NCBI RefSeq assembly: GCF_024666615.1
Contig: NZ_CP088297.1
Span: 4,444,501-4,508,500, forward strand
Direction: 5' to 3'
Source of the DNA: Aquabacterium sp. J223
GTDB lineage: Bacteria > Pseudomonadota > Gammaproteobacteria > Burkholderiales > Burkholderiaceae_C
Length of the DNA: 64,000 bases
Position numbers and translations under genes: made by a program
The notes under the pieces: generated by a model
What the model was told of the DNA's origin: nothing
What the model saw: the letters and a program-made list of their open reading frames with translations, nothing else
Database searches by the model: none
Part shown: piece after piece, positions 34,991 through 46,080 of the stretch
How positions within the stretch are numbered: the first letter of the stretch is position 1
Layout: every line of letters starts with the position of its first letter

Positions 34991-34993
34991 CGA
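34976..34993. promoter_or_regulatory. MarR-type operator 2
   Basis: TCGTTCCCGCGTCAACGA repeats operator 1 with the same TCGTT/AACGA arms and 8-base spacer. It overlaps the -35 element of the minus-strand promoter and lies about 20 bases upstream of the MarR start, so it could also mediate autoregulation. Confidence 0.65.
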
Positions 34994-35014
34994 AGCCCGC
35001 CCTATCATCCCGGG

Positions 35015-35516
35015 ATGGCCCGCCGCCCCCCTTGCCGCCGCCGAAGACGAGGCCCCGCTGCCGTCGCTGCGCGAGCTGCCCAGCTTCAAGCTGGAGGTGC
35101 TGGCCGACCTGTCCGGCCGCCATGCCGAGCTGCGCTACAGCCGCCTCTTCGGCCTGCGCGCGGTCGAATGCCGGGTGATCGTGGTGACGGCAGCCCTGGG
35201 GCCGCTGACCCTGCGCGCGCTGTGCGAGGAGACCCACCTGCAGAAGAGCCACGCCAGCCGACTGGTGTCGCGGCTGGTCGAGCAGGGTTACCTGGAGCGG
35301 CGCGAGGACCCGGCCGACCAGCGCTCCTTCTACCTGGTGGCCACGCCGAAGGGCCGCCGGCTGCACCGCGAGGCCCACGCCGAAGCGCACCGCCGCAACC
35401 AGGAATGGCTGACCGCGCTGGACGGCCCGCAGCGTGCGGCGTTCGTGCAGGCGCTGGACCGGCTCACCGACCATTCGCGCCGGCTGCTCGCCGACGCCAG
35501 CGGCGCGGTGGACTGA
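35015..35516 (+). CDS. MarR-family transcriptional regulator (start region apparently frameshifted)
   Basis: The reading frame from about 35030 to 35516 encodes a MarR winged helix: [20 protein letters not shown], the recognition region [20 protein letters not shown] and wing [20 protein letters not shown]. That frame has no ATG, GTG or TTG before the conserved region. An ATG at 35015 in another frame would join it if one C were removed from the C6 run 35026-35031, giving 166 residues. It is divergent from the Bug-Rieske operon with two operators between, so it probably represses it in response to an aromatic ligand. The frameshift may be a sequence error. Confidence 0.8.
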
Positions 35517-35599
35517 GGCCCGGCCAGCCCGCGACCCGCCATGACCGCACCGGCACGCACCGTGCATCCCCCTTCGTCCCCACCCTGCCCCACCAGCCC

Positions 35600-36256
35600 A
35601 TGAGCCCCTTGCACCACATCCCCCGCCGCACCAAGAAGCTGCCGCCGCTGCGCGTGGGGGTCGGCGGCCCGGTGGGCTCGGGCAAGACCACCCTGGTGGA
35701 GATGCTGTGCAAGTCGATGCGCGAACGCTGGGACCTGGTGGTGGTCACCAACGACATCTACACCAAGGAAGACCAGCGCCTGCTGACGGTGGCCGGTGCG
35801 CTGGAGCCGGACCGCATCATGGGCGTGGAGACGGGCGGCTGCCCGCACACCGCCATCCGCGAGGACGCGTCGATCAACCTGGAGGCGGTGGACCGCATGC
35901 TGGCGAAGTACCCCGACGCCGACATCGTCTTCATCGAATCGGGCGGCGACAACCTGGCGGCCACCTTCAGCCCGGAGCTCAGCGACCTGACGATCTACGT
36001 CATCGACGTCGCCGCCGGCGAGAAGATCCCGCGCAAGGGTGGCCCCGGCATCACCAAGAGCGACCTCTTCGTCATCAACAAGACCGACCTGGCGCCGCAC
36101 GTCGGCGCCGACCTGGGCGTGATGGAGGCCGACACCCGGCGCATGCGGCCGGACTTCGCGGGCAACCGGCCCTACGTGATGACCAACCTGAAGACGAAGG
36201 CCGGGCTGGACGCCGTGGTGCGCTTCATCGAGCGCAAGGGGCTGCTCGCCGCCTGA
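35600..36256 (+). CDS. ureG: Urease accessory protein UreG (GTPase)
   Basis: The GTPase that powers nickel insertion into urease. 218 residues: P-loop [13 protein letters not shown] at about 20-32, the nickel-binding Cys-Pro-His in [33 protein letters not shown], and the guanine-specificity motif NKTDL. Intact. It is separated from ureF by 2.96 kb of Rieske-Bug-MarR genes. The start ATG is at 35600. The stop abuts the end of the convergent bfd gene in the palindrome GCCTGATCAGGC. Confidence 0.96.
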   Translation: MSPLHHIPRRTKKLPPLRVGVGGPVGSGKTTLVEMLCKSMRERWDLVVVTNDIYTKEDQRLLTVAGALEPDRIMGVETGGCPHTAIREDASINLEAVDRMLAKYPDADIVFIESGGDNLAATFSPELSDLTIYVIDVAAGEKIPRKGGPGITKSDLFVINKTDLAPHVGADLGVMEADTRRMRPDFAGNRPYVMTNLKTKAGLDAVVRFIERKGLLAA

Positions 36257-36526
36257 TCAGGCGGCCGCCTGCAGCGGTGCCGGCTCGGCCCGGCGAACGG
36301 TGACCACCGTCGGCGTGGCGACCGGGCGGCGGGCCGCACAGCTGCCCGCGCACGCTCCGGCGTCGGCGCAGGCCGCCTCGAAGATCTCCCGGGCCACCGC
36401 CTCGCAGCAGCCGCAGTTGCGCGACAGGCAGGTTTCGTCCTGCAGGGCCTCGAACTCGGTCACGCCGTCACGGGCGGCTTGCACGATCTCGCGGTCGGAG
36501 ATGCGGTGGCACAGGCAGACGATCAT
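36257..36526 (-). CDS. bfd: Bacterioferritin-associated ferredoxin
   Basis: A [2Fe-2S] protein that reduces bacterioferritin heme to mobilise stored iron. 89 residues. The four cluster ligands Cys4, Cys6, Cys38 and Cys41 (IVCLCHRIS and CGCC) fit the Bfd fingerprint. The C-terminal 30 residues (Ala/Cys-rich, then APLQAAA) extend beyond the usual 64-residue protein. A Fur-box-like palindrome 46 bases upstream suggests induction by iron limitation. The bacterioferritin gene lies just upstream in the same orientation. Confidence 0.93.
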   Translation of the reverse strand: MIVCLCHRISDREIVQAARDGVTEFEALQDETCLSRNCGCCEAVAREIFEAACADAGACAGSCAARRPVATPTVVTVRRAEPAPLQAAA

Positions 36527-36571
36527 GGCGCGGTGGGCCCTGGGGTCGGATGCCGCGCATGCTATACGAAG

Positions 36572-36586
36572 TGAGAACGCTTCTCA
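36572..36586. promoter_or_regulatory. Fur-box-like palindrome upstream of bfd
   Basis: TGAGAACGCTTCTCA has 6-bp perfect arms, matching the core of betaproteobacterial Fur sites (TGAGAA-N3-TTCTCA). On the minus strand it sits between TTGAGA and TAGCAT, which are 17 bases apart and could be the bfd -35 and -10 elements, so Fur binding would block the promoter. Confidence 0.65.
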
Positions 36587-36670
36587 ATTGATGCCCGTCC
36601 CCCGATCCGGGGCTTGGGAACAACCCCCGGACATCGCCTGCGGGGGCGCGGCGGGCCCGCCGGCGCCGGC

Positions 36671-37156
36671 TCAGTCGTCGCCTTCGCCCTCGCCCATCTG
36701 ACTCTGCAGGTAGTTCTGCACCCCCACCTGGTCGACCAGGCCGAGTTGGGTCTCCAGGTGGTCGATGTGCTCCTCGGTGTCGCTCAGGATGTCCTCCAGC
36801 AGCTCGCGGCTGACGTAGTCGCGCACCGATTCGCAGTGGGCGATGCCCTCGCGCACGGTCACCGCGGAGGCGGTCTCCAGCTGCAGGTCGCAGCGCAGCA
36901 CCTCGACCGCGTTCTCCCCGATCAGCAGCTTGCCCAGGTCCTGCAGGTTGGGCAGGCCGTCGAGCATGAGGATGCGCGACATCAGCCGGTCGGCGTGCTT
37001 CATCTCGCCGATCGACTCGTCGTACTCGTGCTGGGCCATGCGGTCCAGCCCCCAGTGCTTGAGCATCCGGTAGTGCAGGAAGTACTGGTTGATCGCGGTG
37101 AGTTCGTTCTTCAGCTGCGCGTTGAGGTACTGCAGCACTTGCGGGTCGCCCTTCAT
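36671..37156 (-). CDS. bfr: Bacterioferritin
   Basis: A 161-residue ferritin-like iron-storage protein forming a 24-mer. Ferroxidase ligands Glu18 and Glu51-x2-His54 are present, together with the heme-ligand Met52 (GEMKHADR) and C-terminal EEHIDHLE. The acidic tail GEGEGDD is normal. It is upstream of bfd on the same strand with a Fur-box-like site between them, so the two may be regulated differently with respect to iron. Confidence 0.95.
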   Translation of the reverse strand: MKGDPQVLQYLNAQLKNELTAINQYFLHYRMLKHWGLDRMAQHEYDESIGEMKHADRLMSRILMLDGLPNLQDLGKLLIGENAVEVLRCDLQLETASAVTVREGIAHCESVRDYVSRELLEDILSDTEEHIDHLETQLGLVDQVGVQNYLQSQMGEGEGDD

Positions 37157-37282
37157 GGCGTGCTCCTGTTCGGATGGACCGGTCCATTCTGGCGCCTGCC
37201 AGGGCCGAGGTCATGTCGTCGGCGGCAAGGCCACGGCCGGCCGGCCTGAACGGGAACGCTTCGCCTTACCCGCTGCCGCACC

Positions 37283-37780
37283 TCAGCCGCCGTAGCGGCC
37301 CGGGAAGAGCCACAGCAGCGCCGCGGTCATCACCACGTAGCGGCCGAACTTGCCCACCGCCATCCAGGCCACGCACGGCCAGAACGGCATGCGCAGCCAG
37401 CCCGCCAGCGCGCACAGCGGGTCGCCCACCAAGGGCAGCCAGGACAGCAGGCAGGTCACCGGGCCGAAGCGCTGCAGCAGCGTGAGCAGCCGGCGCTGGC
37501 GTGGCGGGTGGTGGGTCACCTGCTCGTAGGCGCGCTCCGCGCCATAGCCCATCCACCAGCTGATGGCGCCGCCCAGCGTGTTGCCCGCGGTGGCCACCAG
37601 CACCCCCGGCCAGAACATGGCGGGGTCCAGCTTGACGAGGCCGAAGAGCGCGGGCTCCGACCCCAGCGGCAGCAGCGTGGCCGACACCAGCGCGACCAGG
37701 AACAGCGTCGACAGGCCGACCTCGGGCAGGGCCATGGCCTGCAACAGCCAGCGCATCGCGTCGTGCATCCAGGCGTCCAT
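37283..37780 (-). CDS. DedA/YqaA-type inner-membrane protein
   Basis: A 165-residue membrane protein with about four hydrophobic segments. Features of the DedA superfamily (YqaA branch) are LSTLFLVALVSATLLPLGSE, TAGNTLGGAISWWMGYGAER and GPVTCLLSWLPLVGDPLCALAGW. DedA proteins act in lipid-carrier recycling or membrane homeostasis; the specific role of the YqaA branch is not settled. The start ATG is at 37780. It lies alone upstream of the divergent dusB operon. Confidence 0.82.
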   Translation of the reverse strand: MDAWMHDAMRWLLQAMALPEVGLSTLFLVALVSATLLPLGSEPALFGLVKLDPAMFWPGVLVATAGNTLGGAISWWMGYGAERAYEQVTHHPPRQRRLLTLLQRFGPVTCLLSWLPLVGDPLCALAGWLRMPFWPCVAWMAVGKFGRYVVMTAALLWLFPGRYGG

Positions 37781-37842
37781 CGCGGCGCATTATCGGCAGG
37801 CGACACCGCCGGGCGGGCCGCGGCGGCGGCGCGCCCCGTGGC

Positions 37843-37848
37843 TATACT
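37843..37848 (+). promoter_or_regulatory. -10 element candidate for dusB-fis-purH
   Basis: TATACT in GTGGCTATACTCCTG is an unusually AT-rich string for this genome, about 97 bases upstream of dusB and just before the leader hairpin. No convincing -35 is visible at 17 bases. Confidence 0.4.
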
Positions 37849-37885
37849 CCTGCCTCCTTTTTCAGCACCCCGCACAGCGCAACCA

Positions 37886-37928
37886 GGGCCTGTGCATGAC
37901 GCGACCCCGACGCGCCATGCACAGGCCC
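37886..37928 (+). promoter_or_regulatory. Leader hairpin upstream of dusB
   Basis: GGGCCTGTGCATG (37886-37898) and CATGCACAGGCCC (37916-37928) form a perfect 13-bp stem around a 17-base loop, ending 16 bases before the dusB start. In RNA it could attenuate or occlude translation. Its loop contains repeated ACGCG. No coding sequence overlaps it. Confidence 0.6.
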
Positions 37929-37944
37929 TCGCCCTCTTCACGAC

Positions 37945-38988
37945 ATGCGCATCGGCCACCATGTCCTGCCCAACCGGCTGTTCGTCGCGCCCATGGCGGG
38001 GGTGACGGACCGGCCCTTCCGGCAGCTGTGCCGGCGGCTGGGCGCCGGCCACGCGGTCAGCGAGATGATCACCTCGCGGCCCGAGCTGTGGCACACGCTG
38101 AAGACCTGCCGCCGTGCCGACCACAGTGGCGAGCCGGGGCCGATCGCGGTGCAGATCGCCGGCACCGACGCGGCCATGATGGCCGACGCCGCCCGCCACA
38201 ACATCGATCGCGGCGCCCAGATCATCGACATCAACATGGGCTGCCCGGCGAAGAAGGTGTGCAACCGCTGGGCGGGCTCGGCGCTGATGCGCGACGAGGC
38301 GCTGGCGCTGGCCATCGTCGAGGCGGTGGTGGCCGCCTGCACGCCGCACGGCGTGCCGGTGACGCTGAAGATGCGCACCGGCTGGTGCGCGACCGAGCGC
38401 AACGCGCTGGCCATCGCCCGTGCAGCCGAAGCGGCCGGCGTGGCGATGCTCACCGTCCACGGCCGCACCCGCGAGCAGGGCTACCAGGGCCAGGCCGAGT
38501 ACGACACCATCGCCGCGGTGAAGGCGGCGGCGGCCGTTCCGGTGGTGGCCAACGGCGACATCGATTCACCGCGCAAGGCCGCCGAGGTGCTGCGACTGAC
38601 CGGCGCCGACGCGCTGATGGTCGGCCGCGCCGCGCAGGGGCGACCCTGGATCTTCGGCGACATCGCGCACTTCCTGGCCACCGGCGAACTGCGGCCCGCG
38701 CCCACCGTGGCCGAGGCCCGCGGCTGGTTCCTCGAGCACCTGACCGACCATTACGCGCTGCACGGCGAGGCGAGCGGCGTGCGCAGCGCGCGCAAGCACA
38801 TCGGCTGGGCCCTCAAGGGCCTGCCCGGCGGCGACGCCTTCCGCCAGGCGATGAACGCCATCGACGACGCGCACACGCAGTGGCAGGCGGTGGCCGATTG
38901 GTTCGAGGCCCTGGGCGAGCACCACCACCGGCTGCCGCTGACCGCGGCCGCGGCCAACGACGACGCACAGGACCGGCGGCGCGCCTGA
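37945..38988 (+). CDS. dusB: tRNA-dihydrouridine synthase B
   Basis: FMN-dependent reductase that forms dihydrouridine in tRNA. 347 residues. Hallmarks are LFVAPMAGVTDRPFRQLCRR at the FMN pocket, DINMGCPAKKVCNRWAGSAL with the catalytic Cys, LKMRTGW, TVHGRTREQGYQG and NGDIDSP, and the FMN phosphate region LMVGRAAQGRPWIF. It heads the conserved dusB-fis-purH block. The fis start follows after eight bases. Confidence 0.96.
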   Translation: MRIGHHVLPNRLFVAPMAGVTDRPFRQLCRRLGAGHAVSEMITSRPELWHTLKTCRRADHSGEPGPIAVQIAGTDAAMMADAARHNIDRGAQIIDINMGCPAKKVCNRWAGSALMRDEALALAIVEAVVAACTPHGVPVTLKMRTGWCATERNALAIARAAEAAGVAMLTVHGRTREQGYQGQAEYDTIAAVKAAAAVPVVANGDIDSPRKAAEVLRLTGADALMVGRAAQGRPWIFGDIAHFLATGELRPAPTVAEARGWFLEHLTDHYALHGEASGVRSARKHIGWALKGLPGGDAFRQAMNAIDDAHTQWQAVADWFEALGEHHHRLPLTAAAANDDAQDRRRA

Positions 38989-38996
38989 GATCGCAC

Positions 38997-39233
38997 ATGA
39001 GTCAGAAGAAGATCGAGGAGTGCATCCGCACCAGCCTGGAGACCTACTTCAAGGACCTGGGCGACGCCGAGCCGCACGGCATCCACGACATGATCCTCAC
39101 CGCCGTCGAGAAGCCGATGCTCGAGGTGGTGATGAAGCGCGCCGAGGGCAACCAGTCGCGCGCCGCCGACTGGCTCGGCATCAACCGCAACACCCTGCGG
39201 CGCAAGCTGCAGGAGCACAAGCTCATCAAGTAA
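38997..39233 (+). CDS. fis: DNA-binding protein Fis
   Basis: A 78-residue nucleoid-associated protein and rRNA/recombination regulator. It is almost entirely the Fis core: IEECIRTSLETYFKDLGDAE, VEKPMLEVVMKRAEGNQSRA and the C-terminal HTH ADWLGINRNTLRRKLQEHKL. It lacks the longer N-terminal beta-hairpin arm of the enterobacterial protein, as is usual in betaproteobacteria. Co-transcribed with dusB, which is conserved across proteobacteria. Confidence 0.96.
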   Translation: MSQKKIEECIRTSLETYFKDLGDAEPHGIHDMILTAVEKPMLEVVMKRAEGNQSRAADWLGINRNTLRRKLQEHKLIK

Positions 39234-39251
39234 GAGAAGACGCCTGCACCG

Positions 39252-40823
39252 ATGGCCACCGCCCTGCTTTCCGTTTCCGACAAGACCGGCGTCCTCGACT
39301 TCGCCCGCGCGCTGCACCAGCGCGGCTTCCGGCTGCTGTCCACCGGCGGCACCGCCCGGCTGCTCGCCGACGCCGGCCTGCCGGTGACCGAGGTGGCGGA
39401 GGTCACCGGCTTCCCGGAGATGCTCGACGGCCGGGTCAAGACGCTGCACCCGCGCATCCACGGCGGCCTGCTGGCCCGCCGCGACCTGCCCGAGCACATG
39501 GCCGCGCTGGCCGAGCAGGGCATCGGCACCATCGACCTGCTGGTGGTCAACCTCTACCCCTTCGCGCAGGCCACCGCCCGCCCGGGCTGCACGCTGGACG
39601 ACGCCATCGAGAACATCGACATCGGCGGTCCCGCCATGCTGCGGGCGGCGGCCAAGAACTGGCAGGACGTGACGGTGCTCATCGACCCGGCCGACTACGA
39701 CGGCGTGCTGGCCGAACTGGACGCCGGCGCGGTCCAGCGCAGCACCCGCTTCCGCCTGGCGCGCAAGGTCTACGCCCACACCGCCGCCTACGACGGGATG
39801 ATCACCAACTACCTCGGCTCGCTCGATGAAGGCGCCGAGGCGCAGGGCGCCGCGGTGCCGGCACGCGCCGAGTACCCGTCGGTGCTGAGCCTGCAGTTCG
39901 AGCGGGTGCAGGGCTTGCGCTATGGCGAGAACCCGCACCAGAGCGCCGCCTTCTACCGCGAGCGCCAGCCCGCCGCCGGCACGCTGGCGCTGGCCAGGCA
40001 GCTGCAGGGCAAGGAGCTGAGCTACAACAACATCGCCGACGCCGACGCGGCGTGGGAGTGCGTGAAGAGCTTCGAGGCGCCCGCCTGCGTCATCGTCAAG
40101 CACGCCAACCCCTGCGGCGTGGCGCTGGGCGCGAACCCGGCCGAGGCCTACGACAAGGCCCTGAAGACGGACCCCACCTCCGCCTTCGGCGGCATCATCG
40201 CCTTCAACCGGCCGCTCGACGGGGCCGCCGCGCAGGCGGTGGCCCGGCAGTTCGTCGAGGTGCTGCTGGCGCCGTCCTTCACCGACGAGGCGAGGGCGGC
40301 CTTCGCCGGCAAGCAGAACGTGCGGCTGCTCGAGCTGCCGCTGTCCGGCGTCGGCAACGCGCTGGACTTCAAGCGCGTCGGCGGCGGCCTGCTCGTGCAG
40401 TCGGCCGACGCGAAGAACGTGGGCAGCGCCGAGCTGCGGGTCGTCAGCAAGGCGCAGCCGTCGCCGCAGCAGCTGGACGACCTGCTCTTCGCCTGGAAGG
40501 TGGCCAAGTTCGTCAAGAGCAACGCCATCGTCTTCTGCGGCGGCGGCATGACGCTGGGCGTCGGCGCGGGCCAGATGAGCCGCATCGACTCGGCCCGCAT
40601 CGCCGGCATCAAGGCGCGCCACGCCGGCCTGTCGCTGGCGGGTTCGGCGGTGGCCAGCGACGCCTTCTTCCCCTTCCGCGACGGCCTCGACGTGGTCGCC
40701 GACGAGGGCGCCACCGCCGTCATCCAGCCGGGCGGCTCCATGCGCGATGGCGAGGTGATCGCCGCCGCCGACGAGCGCGGGCTGGTGATGCTGTTCACCG
40801 GCACCCGGCACTTCCGCCACTGA
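39252..40823 (+). CDS. purH: Bifunctional AICAR transformylase/IMP cyclohydrolase
   Basis: Last two steps of IMP synthesis. 523 residues: the N-terminal MGS-like cyclohydrolase domain ([60 protein letters not shown]) and the C-terminal transformylase with the catalytic Lys-His in [23 protein letters not shown] and the end [18 protein letters not shown]. The ATG at 39252 follows fis by 18 bases. A hairpin downstream probably ends the transcript. Confidence 0.98.
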   Translation: MATALLSVSDKTGVLDFARALHQRGFRLLSTGGTARLLADAGLPVTEVAEVTGFPEMLDGRVKTLHPRIHGGLLARRDLPEHMAALAEQGIGTIDLLVVNLYPFAQATARPGCTLDDAIENIDIGGPAMLRAAAKNWQDVTVLIDPADYDGVLAELDAGAVQRSTRFRLARKVYAHTAAYDGMITNYLGSLDEGAEAQGAAVPARAEYPSVLSLQFERVQGLRYGENPHQSAAFYRERQPAAGTLALARQLQGKELSYNNIADADAAWECVKSFEAPACVIVKHANPCGVALGANPAEAYDKALKTDPTSAFGGIIAFNRPLDGAAAQAVARQFVEVLLAPSFTDEARAAFAGKQNVRLLELPLSGVGNALDFKRVGGGLLVQSADAKNVGSAELRVVSKAQPSPQQLDDLLFAWKVAKFVKSNAIVFCGGGMTLGVGAGQMSRIDSARIAGIKARHAGLSLAGSAVASDAFFPFRDGLDVVADEGATAVIQPGGSMRDGEVIAAADERGLVMLFTGTRHFRH

Positions 40824-40847
40824 CGCCCTCGGGCACCCGGGGCCGAC

Positions 40848-40870
40848 ACCGCAAGGCGACCACTTGCGGT
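40848..40870 (+). terminator. Hairpin after purH
   Basis: ACCGCAAG (40848-40855) and CTTGCGGT (40863-40870) form a perfect 8-bp stem around a 7-base loop, 25 bases after the purH stop. It is followed only by ATTCC, so it is a weak intrinsic terminator at best. Confidence 0.5.
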
Positions 40871-40965
40871 ATTCCTCACCTTTCGGATGAGGTGCATGGC
40901 GGGAGCCTTTCCTATACTGGCTTGCAAGGGGGGCCGGGCGTCACGGCCCCTCGCAGGGAGCCGTG

Positions 40966-43614
<2,649 letters not shown>

Positions 43615-43652
43615 GCACCCGGCCGGCGACGACGCCCCGGTGAGAATGGCGC

Positions 43653-44201
43653 ATGCGCATCCTCGGCATCGACCCCGGCCTGCAGACCACCGGCTTCGGC
43701 GTCATCGACTGCGACGGACCGCGCCTGGCCTATGCCGCCAGCGGCACCATCCGCACCGCCGACGCCGCGCGGGGTGACCTGCCCGCGCGGCTGAAGATCC
43801 TGTTCGAAGGCGTGCGCGAGGTGGTCGAGCGCTACCGGCCCGACACCGCCTCGGTGGAAATCGTCTTCGTCAACGTCAACCCGCAGAGCACGCTGCTGCT
43901 CGGCCAGGCCCGTGGCGCGGCGCTGGCGGCACTCGTCGCCGGCGGCCTGCCGGTGTCGGAGTACACCGCGGTGCAGATGAAGAAGGCGGTGGTCGGCCAT
44001 GGGCAGGCGGCCAAGCACCAGGTGCAGGCGATGGTGGCGCGGCTGCTGTCGCTGCCCGGCGTGCCGGGGACCGATGCGGCCGATGCGCTGGGCCTGGCCA
44101 TCGCGCACGCCCATGCCGGTGCATCGCTGGCCGTGCTGGGCCGGCAGGCGGTGCTGGCGCCGCGGGCGCAGGGGCAATACCGGAAGGGGCGGGCTTACTG
44201 A
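43653..44201 (+). CDS. ruvC: Holliday junction resolvase RuvC
   Basis: Endonuclease that resolves Holliday junctions with RuvAB. 182 residues: catalytic Asp7 ([14 protein letters not shown]), Glu in [20 protein letters not shown], the DNA-contacting [20 protein letters not shown] and the C-terminal acidic pair in [16 protein letters not shown]. It is intact. ruvA and ruvB, often next in betaproteobacteria, do not follow here: a large palindrome begins 60 bases downstream. Confidence 0.96.
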   Translation: MRILGIDPGLQTTGFGVIDCDGPRLAYAASGTIRTADAARGDLPARLKILFEGVREVVERYRPDTASVEIVFVNVNPQSTLLLGQARGAALAALVAGGLPVSEYTAVQMKKAVVGHGQAAKHQVQAMVARLLSLPGVPGTDAADALGLAIAHAHAGASLAVLGRQAVLAPRAQGQYRKGRAY

Positions 44202-44260
44202 GCCTCTTGCGGCGCAGCCCGTGGTGGGTCTTCGGGATGCATGGTGGCTCTTCGGGATGC

Positions 44261-44800
44261 AGCCCGTGGGCCTGCGCGGCCCACACCCGCGGTTCTTTCT
44301 TTTGGTGGCCCAAAAGAAAGGAACCAAAGAAAAGGGCCTTCAACACAACATCCGATTTCGCTCTCGAACTGGATGACGGGGCCCGCTTCTCGCTCCAGTT
44401 TCTGCCTGCCATCAGGCCCTGCCTCAGTCTGCAAGGGCGTCCGACGCTCAGCCGCGGCCGGCTTCCGACCAGGCTCGTGCCTGGGTCCGCGCCGCTTCGC
44501 TTCGCTCGCTTGCAAGCCCGAAGGCACCTCGTGCCCCCACTGCCTGCTGTAGGCGAGCGCAGCGACGCCGCATGGGCCAAGACACGAGCGCATTCGGAAG
44601 CCGCCGCTGGTGGAGCGTTCCCCTTCCTCGCAAACTGAGGCAGGGCCTGATGGCAGGCAGAAACTGGAGCGAGAAGCGGGCCCCGTCATCCAGTGCGAGA
44701 GCGAAATCGGATGTTGAAGCGCCCTTTTCTTTGGTGACTTTCTTTTGGGCAAGACCAAAAGAAAGTTACCGCGGGCGTGGGCCGCGCAGGCCCACGGGCT
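44261..44800. repeat. Very large imperfect palindrome (~540 bp)
   Basis: The region 44202-44857 holds no credible gene. Bases 44261-44427 and 44635-44800 are near-identical inverted arms of about 166 bases: AGCCCGTGGG...CCTCAG against CTGAGG...CCCACGGGCT. The inner 200 bases continue the symmetry more loosely down to GGCACCTCGTGCC at 44523-44535, the exact centre. Each arm holds a smaller hairpin of CTTTCTTTTGG and CCAAAAGAAAG type. Two tandem copies of TCTTCGGGATGCA lie just left of the element. It could act as a two-way terminator, a repeat-element insertion or a recombination remnant; function is unknown. Confidence 0.85.
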
Positions 44801-44857
44801 GCAACGCAAAAAGCCCACGGCCACGCAAAGACGCCTAAGAGCCGCAACGCAAAGCGA

Positions 44858-45043
44858 TCAAAGCATCACCGCCAACCGCTCCAACACGATCACCGCGAAG
44901 AACCCCAACCCCGCCACCACCGTCCACTTGACGATCACCAGCCCCCAGCGGCGCCAGCGCACGTCCCCCGTGGCGACGTAGGCCGCGAAGCACAGCAGCC
45001 CCGCCACCAGCAGCAGGCCGAAGACGAGGCGGAAGATCAGCAC
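44858..45043 (-). CDS. Small two-helix membrane protein
   Basis: A 61-residue protein: helix 1 at about 3-23 (FRLVFGLLLVAGLLCFAAYV), a short basic loop DVRWRRW, and helix 2 at about 36-58 (VIVKWTVVAGLGFFAVIVLE). A protein of this shape is often found next to lpxC in related bacteria, but I know no function for it. Its start lies 16 bases after the lpxC stop on the same strand, so they may be co-transcribed. The right flank of the large palindrome lies beyond its stop. Confidence 0.65.
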   Translation of the reverse strand: MLIFRLVFGLLLVAGLLCFAAYVATGDVRWRRWGLVIVKWTVVAGLGFFAVIVLERLAVML

Positions 45044-45059
45044 GTCGGTTGATGCCGCC

Positions 45060-45995
45060 TCACCACGCCGGCGCCAGCTCGGCGAAGCCGGACGGCGCGT
45101 CGGCCTCGCGCTCGAAGGTCACCCGCTCGTGCGCGGAGGGATCGGCCAGCAGCGCGCGCAGCAGCAGGTTGTTCAGCGCATGACCGCTCTTGTAGGCGGT
45201 GTAGCTGCCAAGCAGCGCATGGCCGGCGATGTAGAGGTCGCCGATGGCGTCGAGGATCTTGTGCTTGACGAACTCGTCGTCGTAGCGCAGCCCCTCGCTG
45301 TTGAGCACCCGGCTCTCGTCGACGACGATGGCGTTGTCCATGCTGCCGCCCAGGCTCAGGCCGCGCTCGCGCATCATCTCCACGTCCTTGGTGAAGCCGA
45401 AGGTGCGGGCGCGCGCGATGTCGCGCTTGTAGCGGCCCGAGCCCATGTCGAAGACCACGCGCTGGCCGGTGGAGTCCACCGCCGGGTGGTTGAACTCGAT
45501 CTCGAACGCGAAGCGCCAGCCGTGGTGCGGTTCCAGGCGCGCCCACTTCAGCGACGGACCTTCGCCCTGGCGCACCTCCACCGGCTTGGTCACCCGGATG
45601 AAGCGCTTGGGCGCGTCCTGCAGCGCGATGCCGGCCGACTGCAGTAGGAAGACGAAGGCGGCGGCCGAGCCGTCGAGGATGGGCACCTCGTCGGCCGTGA
45701 TGTCGATGACCAGGTTGTCCAGCCCCAGCCCGGCACAGGCCGACAGGATGTGCTCGATGGTCTGCACCTTCGGCGCGCCGGGGTCGCCGCCGGCCGAGAT
45801 GGTCGACGCCATGCGGGTGTCGCACACCGACAGCGGGTGCACCGGGATGTCCACCGGCACCGGCAGGTCGACACGGCGGAAGACGATGCCGGTGTCCGGC
45901 GCCGCCGGGCGCAACGTCAGTTCGACCTTCTGGCCGCTGTGCAGGCCCACGCCGACGGCGCGGGTCAGCGACTTCAAGGTGCGTTGTCGGAGCAT
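45060..45995 (-). CDS. lpxC: UDP-3-O-acyl-N-acetylglucosamine deacetylase
   Basis: Zinc enzyme for the committed step of lipid A synthesis. 311 residues: [20 protein letters not shown] at the start, the zinc His in [34 protein letters not shown], and the C-terminal zinc/catalytic stretch [20 protein letters not shown]. It normally follows ftsZ directly; here it is 13 kb downstream of ftsZ on the same strand, with an intrinsic terminator right after ftsZ. It must therefore have its own promoter upstream of 45995. Confidence 0.97.
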   Translation of the reverse strand: MLRQRTLKSLTRAVGVGLHSGQKVELTLRPAAPDTGIVFRRVDLPVPVDIPVHPLSVCDTRMASTISAGGDPGAPKVQTIEHILSACAGLGLDNLVIDITADEVPILDGSAAAFVFLLQSAGIALQDAPKRFIRVTKPVEVRQGEGPSLKWARLEPHHGWRFAFEIEFNHPAVDSTGQRVVFDMGSGRYKRDIARARTFGFTKDVEMMRERGLSLGGSMDNAIVVDESRVLNSEGLRYDDEFVKHKILDAIGDLYIAGHALLGSYTAYKSGHALNNLLLRALLADPSAHERVTFEREADAPSGFAELAPAW

Positions 45996-46080
45996 CCGCC
46001 GATTGTAGGAAGCGGGGACCCTCGGCCGGGTCGCACGCTGCCTATGGCCTCGATGCAGCCGGCCGATGCCGGCGCCCGCC

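Noticed and set aside
36251-36262. Palindrome GCCTGATCAGGC as a terminator between ureG and bfd
   Set aside because: It has no loop and mainly reflects the two opposed stop codons; too short to act as a terminator.
44207-44840. Several small open frames in the palindrome encoding similar peptides on both strands
   Set aside because: The similarity is explained by the inverted repeat itself. None has a plausible ribosome site, domain or codon pattern.
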